A program made the position numbers and the translations under genes. From positions 1,265,745 to 1,329,744 of the forward strand of contig JAJEKV010000033.1 of assembly GCA_021234155.1 (NCBI GenBank): DNA of 64,000 nucleotides, read 5' to 3'. A model generated the notes under the pieces. That model was not told the DNA's origin and made no database searches. It worked only from the letters and a program-made list of their open reading frames with translations. The stretch's first letter is position 1. Every line of letters starts with the position of its first letter. Positions 1 through 11,334 of the stretch are shown piece by piece. This DNA comes from Isoetes taiwanensis. Its lineage: Eukaryota; Streptophyta; Lycopodiopsida; Isoetales; Isoetaceae.

Positions 1-104
1 GACTACGTATGGTATATGGGTGGTACATATAATGTGATGATGTTGAATGCGAATAAAAGAATAGGGAAAAGAAATCTTGGAGCAATGTTCACTTCCAGAA
101 ATAG

Positions 105-208
105 AACAAAGTGAATATAGTGAATATGGGTCAAGCTTTTCATGTTGCACACTCAAAACAAAGTGAATATACTGAACATGGGTCAAGCTTTTCATGTTGC
201 ACACTCAA
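105..208. repeat. 52-bp tandem duplication
   Basis: Two adjacent 52-bp units, 105-156 and 157-208, each start AACAAAGTGAATATA and end TTGCACACTCAA. They differ at two positions, so the duplication is young compared with the sequence around it. Confidence 0.93.
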
Positions 209-974
209 GGTCATTCATGATTTCCATTGGCACACTTGTTGTTTATCTAAGTGAAAAGTATTATACGCAAAACAATATAATCACATGCACTATAACAAGC
301 TAAAGAATGGAATAGTTAACTCTAATTTTACATATGCCAATTCTTTTGCACGCCTGTGATGAAATGCAAAGCATGTCCTCGGGGACTATTACAATTCTAC
401 ATTGTTACAGTTCGAGCTACTAAAGCATATGTTGGATGAAGAAACAAGGCTAGTCAGATTATTAGTAGTGATTCTTACCATAAATCTTATGCATTCATGG
501 GATGACAAGCATTTTATGGGGCGCTTAGAATTAAGTATGACAGAGAGGGAAATTAATTCGGAATAAAGTGGCAAGTTACAAATTTCGATCATATAGTATA
601 ACACCAAGTTCTAGGTGTTATCCGGCATAATCGTCCAGAGCTTATGGGTGGTTTCTTCATGTCAAGCTAGGTGTTAAAGGCTATTTGGCATAAACAATTA
701 ACGCGAAATCACCCCTCAATGTTAATAGTGGGTAACAATTAACGCAACCAATGCTGAGAGATTTGATCTCTGCTATAAAGTTTGAGGCTTTGGTAAGGGC
801 GTAGAGGATACGCTTTGTATTTGATCCGATTATATTTAATAATGTATCATAACAAACTGGGCCCGAGAGCTTTATGGTGGTTTTCCATAACAAGCTATGT
901 GTTCATGGCCATTTTTGCATAACAAACTAGGTGTCTATGTGTTCATTCTTGGTGGGCTTATGTGACAAATTCAA
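209..974. other. AT-rich stretch with imperfect direct repeats
   Basis: No gene is recognised here. Segments around 602-700 and 850-935 resemble each other: both contain AGAGCTT-TATGGTGGTTT-like text, then a CAAGCTA(G/T)GTGTT block and GCATAA. They look like diverged copies of one unit. The short reading frames in this stretch show no protein family signature. Confidence 0.5.
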
Positions 975-1498
975 GGGGAAGACTACAAAGTACCCTTATG
1001 TTTTGATGAATTTCGCCGTATACTCCTGAGTTTTGACAATATTTTGCAATGCCCTTGGTCAACATACAAAGTATTTTGTATTTTTTGAAATTGTTCAAAT
1101 GCCCTAAGATTTAGTGAGAACCATAACGTGCAATCTTTTCAAATTTCACATGTTTTAAAATTTACAAAGTACCCTTAGGATTTAACAAAGTACTTCAAAG
1201 GCCCTTCAAAATTTACCAAATAACCTTAACATTTAAGAAAATCATTCAAATGCCCTTTAACAAGTAAGGAATTTTGAGACACTTCATTAATTTTTCCTAA
1301 CTACAAGAGAATCGTTACAATTTGGCAAGAGCAGATCCTTCATAGCAAATGGTGAGCAAACTGATGCAAATTGCAGATTGCTGGGAGAAACTTCCATGAG
1401 CAAAAGACAAATTGGTGCCTTCCTTTATAAATAGGGGGTTTACTAAAAAGGCGCCATTATGTTGAAGAAGGGCACCCTATAAAATAAGAATAACTAGA

Positions 1499-1507
1499 GA
1501 TAACTAG
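1499..1507. repeat. Target-site duplication, left copy
   Basis: GATAACTAG directly abuts the left TIR of the 2.71-kb element and is repeated without change at 4218-4226. Confidence 0.85.
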
Positions 1508-4217
1508 GGGTGAAAATATCCTTACCCTGGTTTTGGTGATTCCATCGCGCTATTCCCTACCGCCGAATCACAAACCCTCTAACGATCCGCGTCGAGGGCT
1601 CGCTTTTCCAGACCGACAAAGACGCAAGTAACAATTCAATACCATCCCGCTTAATCACAACTAGAATATCGCTGCATTTAAATTACCGCTTATGTTATTC
1701 CATGCTACTAATTTCACTATATTTGAAATATAAAACTAAAAATTCAATTTTACGCCCTTCGAGGTTTTTCAACAATCGGCAGTTGCCGGGCCATGGCGCT
1801 GTCGCGATCTTCCTTCTTTTCTTGTTATCGCTTTACTTTTCTACGATCCGAATGGTGGCTATGGTGAAAACATTTTGCCTCTTGAGAGCTATTTCGCTTC
1901 ATTTTAAGCTAGTATATGCTAGAAGACTCCAAGTGGTTTCTTCTCGATAGTTATACTTTTCATGGTTCCGGTCCGCAAAGGGTGGGGATCCGTGGCCAAA
2001 GCCACCCAGGTTCTTCCTTCTTTTCTTACTAATCTTTTATTTCTTTCAAGAAAGATGATAGTGCTATGTGAAGTAAAACAGGGTCAGCTGAACTGACGCT
2101 TTATTCCTTCATCTAGTTACCCCATCGCCATAGCCCATTAGCTGCACTTTCTCGCAAAACCTCAATCCCGCCTTCTGCATGTTTCTTCTTATCCATCCTT
2201 GAAATTGCAGGACCAATGCCGCTCGGGTTTTGCCGCGTATGGGTGATTAATTAATGCAAGTTTCTGGGACGCTGGGATATGGAGAAGCACCTGTGAGGTC
2301 CTTAAGGCGAAGGCTCGCTGAGAAGGATTCTTCACATTCTCGGCTAAATCTGCAAACAAGGTGAAGATCTCAGACATCGACATGGATACAGCATTGCCTC
2401 TCGCTAGAGGATATGAAAAAGAAAAAGCAAAAAGAAAGGGCTTGAAGCCCACTGTTTTCTCTTCAAGCTTGCGAGACGAGTTTAGCAAAGCTAATCGCCA
2501 AGCAACCGGCATGAGTTATTTTGCTAAACGCCGATGAGTTATTTTGCAAATCGTACCCGGATCGCAATCAACAGTAATGCTTCACAAAATGACGGTAAAT
2601 TATAATAGTTTTACTGCCATTCATCCTCGATTGAGAAGCGTAATAAGCCCGCTGACGATGGTACTTTTGCCATTTTTAAGATGGGTACTAATATTAGTTC
2701 GATTATTCTATATTCTATCGTAACAATCGGCATGGCATGAAGTTGTCACGACCTTGAGAATCCGAACACCCTTATTCCACTATGTTGTGCCCCATCATCC
2801 TCAAGATGTAATAAACAAATTTCTTATGTTCTATGGGTGATCCTTGTTTTTGTTTTTGCCTCTAAGCCATGGCATTGCTAATATTGGCAAGGGTTCAAAA
2901 ATCATCTATAGTAAATTGTATAGAATACAATGGACATTACGTTCAAATCCTATAAAATATGTGAGAATAACAATGATGCACACAAAAATGGAGTAAGTAG
3001 CACAAGTTTATTTTCCACGAACCCTCGCTGTTAAAGCAAATGTAGCAAGCAAATGCGAAAGTTATACTTTGAGAATTGCACCATCCCGTGTGATTCGTGG
3101 TGATCGTGATAGGTTCAGCCATCAGAGCACGCGATAATGCTAGCCACGTGATTTCGCTTGATACGTAAGAAGGCCAAATTTGACGCTTATCACGCCAAAA
3201 TACTACTAAAATGGGCCAAGCCGAAAACTTTCGCTGTTTAAAATAACAAGCTACCACGCTGGTCCGTTCGCGAAGCTTAAACAAAGATTTTTTCGCCTAC
3301 GCGGGTTCAGAAATAGTTTCACAGAGCGAATGAATCGCTTACGAAAACATCTTCGTGTTTAACAACACCGTAAGCGAACGCTACCGAAATATATATATAA
3401 ACTGCAAGCGGGGTCTCCTCTCCGCTCACACAACCGCCTTCAAGAAGCGTAAAACGAAGAATGTTTACACCAATTAAAAAGTTCTCAAGTAGTTTAAACT
3501 TTATAATCACCACGACAAGAGCTCGCTGCAGTTTGACTGCTGGGGCCTCACGCCCAGCCGATGAGGATCCGCCGTAGTTTAAAACTTAGACCGCCTCATC
3601 GAGTCCGCCGCAGTTTAAAACGTAAGGCTCAACACGAAGTTTCTCCCACCATTACAAGTATTTTCTCAAAAATACGCATTTTTGCACTTTACACGCCCTC
3701 GAAAATACCATACGCATAACCTATCCTCGTGGTGATTCCATCTCAAGAATCCCACATTTGTGATTCCACCCGCGTAATCGCATGACTGGTGACCCATCCG
3801 CCAACAGCAATGTGATCGTCCCATGATACGTAAGTGGTGATTCCATCCTACCACCCACGCCTGCTGGGATTCTCATCTCGCCAGGGCTGGGCATGGTTGT
3901 GGACTCTGCCTCGCGACAAGATGTATTGCATTCCGCCCCGGTCATGCCAGGACCTGCCTCGTGAGATTCTGAATTGGTGATTCCATCTCAAGTAATGGGT
4001 GTTAGATTCCGTCTGCTAATGCTGGGTGATTCCGCCAGTAGAATAAAAGGTTGGTGATTCCATCCAGACGATCACATAAGATGGAGCCCGCTGTACTGAC
4101 AATCCTGCAGGTACCTGAATCAAGGAGGGTAACGATAATCCAAGGAGGGTTAGTGATTCCGCTGAGAGTATCACCGCCGGCGGAATCACCAAAACCAGGG
4201 TAAGGATATTTTCACGC
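1508..4217. mobile_element. MULE-like non-autonomous DNA transposon, 2.71 kb
   Basis: Terminal inverted repeats of 36 bp (1508-1543 and 4182-4217) match at every position except the second base. Each arm reads inward as G(G/C)GTGAAAATATCC and runs on to TTTTGGTGATTCC. A perfect 9-bp direct repeat, GATAACTAG, flanks the ends (1499-1507 and 4218-4226). A 9-bp target duplication is typical of the Mutator superfamily, so that assignment is inference from duplication length and TIR form. Near the right end, from about 3730 to 4185, the motif GGTGATTCC(A/G) recurs many times in direct orientation. The inside holds no recognisable transposase. It has an open stretch around 2360-2537 on the plus strand and a TATA-like ATATATATATAAA at 3390, which could be captured host sequence. 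Confidence 0.82.
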
Positions 4218-4226
4218 GATAACTAG
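4218..4226. repeat. Target-site duplication, right copy
   Basis: GATAACTAG directly abuts the right TIR and matches the left copy at 1499-1507 exactly. The perfect match suggests a relatively recent insertion. Confidence 0.85.
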
Positions 4227-4339
4227 AGGGCATTTGATGAAACTTAAGCTTCTACATAGGACATACGTTGACAAGGACACAAAAAATATGGTGAAATTCG
4301 TCAAAACATAAAGGTATCATAGTTTTTTCCCTAAATTTC

Positions 4340-5870
4340 ATAAATTTCTTTTTCTCATCTATGTAAATAAATAAATCACCCACGTGAAGCAAACAGGCCT
4401 AAAAAATCGAGGAATGCAGAGGCTGCGGGATCTATGGGGAAGAAGCTGAAATCACATTGGAACTTCGGAATTTAGTGGGAGCTGCCCGAAATCGCAGGAA
4501 AATCCAGATCAGCCCGGTGGAAATCGATTTCAGATCATCTCTACGTATTTTCCAGCAGGCGTCATTCATGCTGCAGGATATGCGTTTGATGAGCAAGTCC
4601 AAGAACCCTAAATTTCTGTTGTGGATGCCAGCTCATGCAATAAATTCAACATGTGTGAAAAAGCACGAGGGAGGTGAACGTTTTAAGCATGGTGATGTCA
4701 TGCATCCAAGATTTGGGCCAGACCAGATATTAACCGGCACCAGGCCATACCTACCACCGGCTGAGCCGGGGCAGTCCTGCAAGCTTATCCTTCGCAGAGG
4801 CCGCTTATGCATTGCCTTTTCGCGTTGAATGCTTTCCTGCCTGTGACGTCATCCCCCGTCATCAGCCATAATCATCTATCTCCATCGCATTCCCACAACG
4901 AAAGATGTCGACCTGCAGAAAGGCGGTAACCGGTAATTTCTCATAAAGAAGCCTCCCTCTCCTGTACTTATCTTACGTACTGCCCCCTTTGTCCCCTCAT
5001 TTATTGGTCCCTCAATATGTTTTTATATAATTTCATTTTCAGCTATTTTTTCCACAGCCGCCGCCTTTTGCATATTTTATTACATTTTATTGTATTTTGA
5101 ATCTGTGTCATTCTCCTAGCTTCTGCTAGTACTTGATGTTCTAGTGAAGAGCCCCAGTCGACTATAGTCCTTTAGATATTTTTGGTTTCTTGTCTCATAT
5201 TTAGATATTTTTGGTTTCTGGTCTCATAATTTGTGGATCTATTTATCTATCTATCTGTCATCCACTAGCTTCTCTGTACCAATGTGTCAAATTATGCGAA
5301 CCGATGATTGAGATGAGACATGGTTCGTCTGCCACCTTTCGTACCCATGATCTATTGTCTTGCTTTGCTACATGGGGTAAACATCAGACAGCGTAAACCT
5401 CACAGATAGAGATCCTACACAGGATGAGCTCTATCCATTGTTAGAATAAAACCATAATGATTATTGTGAGAAGGAAAGCAAAGCTATGGTATGTAGGATT
5501 ACAGCTTTACTAACAAAAAGGAAGCACTAATGTGCAAAGAAAGCCACCTCAAACACTCACATGCACTTGAACCACAAGCTCCTAGAATTTTCCTTCTCAT
5601 GTGCATGTGTTTAATGCATTCTATATGATCTACTTGCCCATAGGAATAAAGTAAGTCCGTGGGGAATTCAGTTTCTATGACGTGTAGACATCTTGATTCC
5701 ATAAAAAATTTGCGTCAACAGATATGTGCTTCATGAGTACTCCACACCCATTTGAAAGAGGTTTCAAGTAAATGATTCTATAGAAGAGGAAGTTATTACA
5801 CATTACACAACCAAATGAAGACAACTTTATATTTGGATGCACACTTTATATTTATGAAATGTAAAGTGAA
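4340..5870. other. No supported gene
   Basis: The longest reading frame is 4457-4828 on the plus strand (123 residues). It matches no family I know, has basic and mixed composition and no clear context, so I do not call it a gene. A short TATC/ATCT tract lies near 5237-5255. Confidence 0.5.
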
Positions 5871-5879
5871 TGGATAGCC

Positions 5880-6195
5880 AACCTGTCCTCTTGGCGTCCG
5901 GTAGGCATTTCATCTTGATCTAGTGGTTACTGTGGTCAATGGGAGCTTGCTAGGCTGCACATTTTCCAAAACATTTACTCATTTGTCCGTGAATGTTATC
6001 AACAGAGTCTACTTAAGATACTCCACGATGGCTTATAAGTCTCTCCCTCAGTTAGGTTGCTGAGATATTGTATCGGATTTGTACCTTCAACCTATGTATT
6101 AAGTACATAATGCCTGTGCTCATGTTTCAAGAGCATTTTCTTGTGCTTACACAACTAGATGAGATATTTGCATCGTATATGTTTACTTTTAATTA
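5880..6195. repeat. Dispersed repeat, copy A
   Basis: This is similar in the same orientation to 10975-11330. Shared landmarks in order are AAGATACT..ATGGCTTA, AGTACA(T/C)AATGC(C/T), TGTGCTC, CATTT(C/T)TC, GAGATA and the tail TTTTACTT. Both copies are diverged and neither encodes a recognisable protein. They may be remnants of one LTR or SINE-like family. Confidence 0.5.
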
Positions 6196-6199
6196 ATAA

Positions 6200-7630
6200 A
6201 CTTTTTTTCATCTGTAAAGAAAAATAAAATAAAGAGAGAGACCACCATTGTTGTGGTATGTATGTCTCTCACATGTTGATTTCCAATAGGGGATGTTAAA
6301 AATACTATTGTATTTACCTTTATTTAAGAGGTAACAATAATCACCTCAATAAGACAAATTTGTCTATAAGATCATAACTGGAATTGAAAAAGCATGGCCA
6401 AGGGGTTTTTGAAAGATTACAACATGAAATTTTTTACTTGCCTTCGTATTTAAGATCATCGAAGTTAATACTTGTTGATACCCAGCAATTTTGGCTAGTA
6501 CGTTGACCACCTAACCATTAGGCTAGAAGATGGTGAAATTGCCTTGTCATAGGGATTACCTATTTGTGCAAGTCTAGAGCATGTGATTGTCTAACACAGT
6601 TATTTGTTCGCTTACAACAATGCATAGGAATAACCTACCATATCATTTTTATGGATCATCAACAATTCCTATCCCATTGACAGTATATTACATGTACTGT
6701 TGAGAACTCAAACCTTCTTTCTTCTCTCCCCTCGTTTACGCGAGCTTTTTAATTAAAAAGAAGGGTTACAATCACAATATATTTGGGACTAAAAGCCTTA
6801 GTGCAGAAAATGTTCACTAGAGAAAAAGCACCCCACCCTTATTGAAGCATCTAAAGAATGTAAAAAGAAATCAACAACTCATAAATAGATAGGACTTTGA
6901 ATTGAATTGGCTTTTATCGTCCATGAGACGAAGTGGCCTATAGAAATGAAACAAACAAAATAGAATAGTCGGACTATTGCTCTTCAGGATTTAGAAATCG
7001 GGTCCCCCGAAGGATTTTCAAAGAAAAACTCTAATGAACTGTACATTAGTGCAAGTCAGTGTACTGATTAGGGCCACAATGAGCCCGTATGTAATGCTCT
7101 CAAGTATATACAACCCTTTACTTCATTGTCAATTGATGAGAATGAACATGGCATTTCAAGGTAAAGAAATTTCTTCTTTTCCAAATTGATCAATTGATCA
7201 ATGTAGAAACATGCTCTCTTTGTTAGATTATCCTAGGCACTTGGACAAAATGCTACTAGCACTTGCTAACCCTTTAAGTTGCAGGTAAGAAGGCCGTGAA
7301 GTCATAAACAAAGCAAGTTCAACATTGAAATTAAACAGACTAGTGTGACTCCATCGTCGCCTAACCATGCTCATGAATAGGCGCTTTGGGATGTATGAAG
7401 CGAGGAAGAAATACCAATTGAGATCGATTGATCTTACATGCATAGATTAGATTTCAGTACATGGAAAATACACATCATGTGGCTCTTCTCAAGCAAAAGA
7501 CAACTGATGAGATTGACTTGGCATAGATGGCACTTTTGGACTCGAGTCTCCGTATCTGACTGTTGATATAAGGAGAAACAAGTCTTGAGGACAAACATGA
7601 ATCTATATACATCTCAATCCAACGAACGAA
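6200..7630. other. AT-rich stretch, no gene seen
   Basis: I find no coding signature, RNA gene or clear repeat. Stop codons are dense in all frames and no motif is recognisable. Confidence 0.45.
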
Positions 7631-7632
7631 TT

Positions 7633-7995
7633 GATATGGCTTGGGGGCCATGGAGACCATTTGAGTAGATTTTGGGGAGCCGACACCTAGTTATCACATC
7701 TAGAGGGTCAAACCTCAATGTCTAGATGTTGCCCACTATTAAAACGATACAATTGCGTCGCATCAAATAGTATCGCAGTCGAGTCTTGAGTTCTAAGTCT
7801 CCAAGGGAGGTCCCAACATATAATTGCCCCTCGTGAGCTTAACAATGATGTAAGTCCCATGCTTGAGGCCATTCCCGAGGAGGGAGGAACTCGATATGGA
7901 TTTGGGGCCAAGGGACCACTGAGTAGATTTGGGGGAGGCGTATCTAATTATCACATCTAGAGAGTCAAACCTTAACTCCCAGATTTTGCCGGCTT
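7633..7995. repeat. Two-copy tandem duplication, period about 260 bp
   Basis: 7633-7735 and 7893-7992 align. Both begin GATATGG, share TGAGTAGATTT(T)GGGG and then TTATCACATCTAGAG(G/A)GTCAAACCT, and end at a TTGCC(C/G) block. The DNA between them also shows weak similarity to the DNA just upstream of the first copy, so the unit is about 260 bp. Confidence 0.85.
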
Positions 7996-8044
7996 GACGC
8001 GACACGAAATAATTAAGATGTTGCATCACCAACCAACCCCATTA

Positions 8045-10590
8045 CCACAACAAAAATATGTGCTTATCACAAGATGTATAGATAGATTATTTATTTTGAA
8101 TGGAACAAAAGTAGGGATGTCATGCTCTCAGATTGCTCACAAAAGCAATTAAAACTAAGAATGCTATGTGCAAATTTACTCTGCCCAAGCGAATAGAATA
8201 GAATAGAAAAAGTGCGCACTATCGCATTGATTCACATTGTGCACACTATCTCGAATTGATATGCATGGATTGAGAGCTACGCTAAGACAGCCACACGCCG
8301 CCGCGGTAGCCATTGAAAGATGAAATCGTCACGCCTCAGAGTTGTCCGGCGATGATCGCAACCGCTATCGTGCTGGTTAGGGCCCGGATTAGACGCTACA
8401 TGCGATAATTTCAGCATGACTGGCGCTGTCGATCATACCAGAAGGGTCATGGAGCGTCCCTCGACACCTTGATACGTACATATTTCATGATGCATACCTG
8501 GTACACCTGACCAACATCTTTTATTATCGGCCACGAGCCTTGAAAACATTTGGGGCGGGGGTTTAAATCATTGTAACACGTCACACGCCTTTAGGTCCCA
8601 CGCCCAATTGGTCTTCAGTATGTACCAGAAACCATCTGCGAAATTCAATTCAATGTTATTTACATATTCTAAACGTAGGTGCACTGGATCAATACTGCCG
8701 ATCACAATCCTACTACCAGACTGTATGTTGGAGCTCTGGACACCTCTCGTTTGATTATGCTCACCACATTGGGGACGTCATGATTTTGGAAGAGATGCCC
8801 AATACTTGAGTCGTTTGCCTTGATGGTATATATTCTACATACCCGCTTCATTTAAGCTAGAATATGAAACACGGATTCAACCTACCAAAATAACTCAACG
8901 TCCTAATAAGACTAACCAATCTAACTAAAGGAGCTAACGTGACTATTTTTATCTGTAAATCCATGTTTTTATAATAACCCATTGAATTGTTTAGGATATG
9001 GTCTATGGTTTCAAGAATTATATCTATATCAAATCCCCCGAACCCCCTGTTATTTTGCTATATTCTCATTTTCAAAACATAAAGAGTACATGGATTAGTA
9101 CATTTGGCTTTGGATCAAAAGCATATTCCTATTATTGTTGATAGATTTGTTTTGGTTATATTCAAAACATTAATTAGAAAACAATGGGCTTGATTCATAC
9201 TTCACAGAAAACACGACGTTTGATTTATTTAATTATTTTTTATCATTTAGTTATGCGCTATCTTCTTCGCTTAAAAGCAAATATATCTACCATAAACACT
9301 AACTAGAAGTAAATAAATCTAATGGTTAGATTCTATTTCTGGATGCTTATTATGGACTTCACTCCAATTCCCAAAAACAATAATTACAATATTGAATGTA
9401 CTAAAACTTCTCTCATGTTCCCTAGAAGCGAATATATCTGTTCATTGCTACTTGAAGCTTCAAGCAGATACATTTGTTTAATTTATTTGACCGTCAACAA
9501 GACTGAGATTCAAATTCCCCTCCTTGGGTCCCAAAGGTCTCTTCTATTCCACATATACTTCCATTTTTGTACATCCAACATTGTGTGTCAGTCCACAAAA
9601 AATAGTTAAAAATATGCATTGATGTCACCACACCTTAGGCTTCACGATACTAATAAATTAAATAACTCTTTTATTAGAAGAAGAAGCAATTTCTGAGGAC
9701 TTCCAAAGCTCATCTATACCGCACTTTTCTTTCTTTTATATCTTAGCATGCATAGAGTCCAACAATTGTAACTATACCTATTATCAATTGGCATGTTGCC
9801 ATGTGGTCTCTAATACACAATGTATTCTTGTCCCAATGCACCTTCACGTTTCTACATTACATGTTATGCACATGTATGATGCCGTACAAATTGTTGGTCA
9901 ACAACCAGTTCAATCTTTCAAGTTGGGTATGGTGAAGATGTGGCATTCTTCCCACTACCTATAGAATTATGAATTTGCACTATATTCAAAGGGAAAAAAT
10001 GTCGGTAGGCAAACTCATGGACCCATTGACACGTATAAGAAAACTATTGCAAATCGTAGTTCTACTTTAACTGTTAAATATGTGCTGGCACGTGAGGCTA
10101 AGAAGGAACCGTATATTGTTTATCATGCTACCCGGTCATATGACAACGAAATAAATAAATCTGTTCAAATTCGCATTCGGTTCAGGAAGCTAATTTCGAA
10201 TAAGCAAACAGAAATACCCAAATAAAAGAAACATTGAAATATATTATTATTTTAAAGAGAAGAATACCCAGCTAATCTATCTAAACTACCTGACTTCTTC
10301 TTCTTCTTCTTTACGTTAGGTTAGTTGAGAAAGCATTTGCATCGGTTTCGTCTCTTGGCCTGGCTACTTTCAAGTGGATATAGTGACAGCCTCCAAGCGA
10401 CATCACAAAGAAAACGAGGATTTCATCTTAATAGAGATGGACAAACCCTGATTATTTTTTTATCAAGAGACCAAAATTGCATTAAACCTAATACAGTAAA
10501 TACAGTAAGTTCATCATTATATGGATGATCATAGGCATTAAGGGTTCTCGAGGTAAGAACCTTGAGAGTAATGAGCTTATTGGGAAGTAA
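8045..10590. other. AT-rich stretch, no gene seen
   Basis: No protein family is recognisable. A short AATAG run lies at about 8195-8213. The 95-residue frame at 9322-9609 on the plus strand shows no known motif. Confidence 0.45.
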
Positions 10591-10596
10591 GTACAT

Positions 10597-10930
10597 ATCA
10601 ATGTATCCCTTTGGAATCATGATTTGATAGAAACAAACAAGTATTCTTGATATAATAGAAATAAATGTTGGACTCCACCACTACCACCAAACCTCTCAGC
10701 ACCTCCACTTGCTACATCTCGTCTATCCCTCAAGAGACTAAGACGAGGATACATACTGTAATGCACGTATCCTTGAATCAAGGATTTGATAGAAACAAAC
10801 AAGAAGCCTGATAATAGAAATAAATGTTGACTCCACCATACCACCAAAACCTCTCAAAGACTCAATTTGAAGTTAAGCATCATTCATCCCTCGCATAATT
10901 AAGACGAAAGTAGGTCCTGCGTGTGTTGTT
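10597..10930. repeat. Two-copy tandem duplication, period 162 bp
   Basis: GATTTGATAGAAACAAACAA occurs at 10621 and 10783. Each occurrence is followed by AATAGAAATAAATGTTG, GACTCCACCA, ACCACCAAA and ACCTCTCA. The similarity continues to an ATCCCTC....AAGACGA block, so the two units run on from each other. Confidence 0.88.
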
Positions 10931-10974
10931 TCTATTTAAGAATGATATGGAGGTGATCGTCTACTGTCTTGATA

Positions 10975-11330
10975 TGAGTTTCAGACAAAATTTTCACTCC
11001 CATTGGGATGTATCCGTATGGGAAAAGGTAGCAGAAAAGTCCGGGCCTCGTGGTTGAGGCCGGTGTTGCGTAGCATCGCTTGGCGCCACGGATATTTGCA
11101 AAGACAAGTACCTGGTTTGTTCGCTCAGTTAAGATACTAATGGCTTAGATGCCTCCCCAAAGTCGACGTGAAAGACCCAGACGGTTCAGTACCTCTTGCT
11201 AATTAACCCTACACCAGTCTCGATCAATAAGTACACAATGCTTCTGTGCTCGTAGGTTCCGCAGGGGCATTTCTCAAAGCTTACAGAGATACATGAGATA
11301 ATTACGTTGTATAAGTTTTACTTAATGAAC
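10975..11330. repeat. Dispersed repeat, copy B
   Basis: This is the partner of 5880-6195, about 5.1 kb downstream in the same orientation, with the same order of landmarks. It begins just after the 162-bp tandem duplication. Confidence 0.5.
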
Positions 11331-11334
11331 AAAT

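Larger units (their letters stand above)
975..4331. mobile_element. Outer TIR DNA transposon (non-autonomous), interrupted by a MULE-like element
   Basis: The segment 975-1020 (GGGGAAGACTACAAAGTACC and on) is repeated in inverted orientation at about 4285-4331. Reading 4331 downwards gives GGGAAAAAACTATGATACC and then the shared core TTATGTTTTGA(T/C)GAATTTC(G/A)CC. A looser match continues inward for about 60 more bases on each side, including AATGCCC(T) blocks. The left arm to about 1330 has several degenerate units of roughly 30 bp built on CAAA(G/T)(T/G)(A/C)CCCTTA, which look like subterminal repeats. The flanks AAATTCA (left) and AAATTTCA (right) may be a worn target duplication. No transposase is visible. 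The element contains the intact-ended element at 1508-4217 and so predates it. Confidence 0.62.

Noticed and set aside
2189-2512. 107-residue minus-strand frame inside the MULE-like element as a transposase
   Set aside because: No DDE or zinc-finger motif. The opposite strand looks at least as protein-like. Left as possible captured sequence only.
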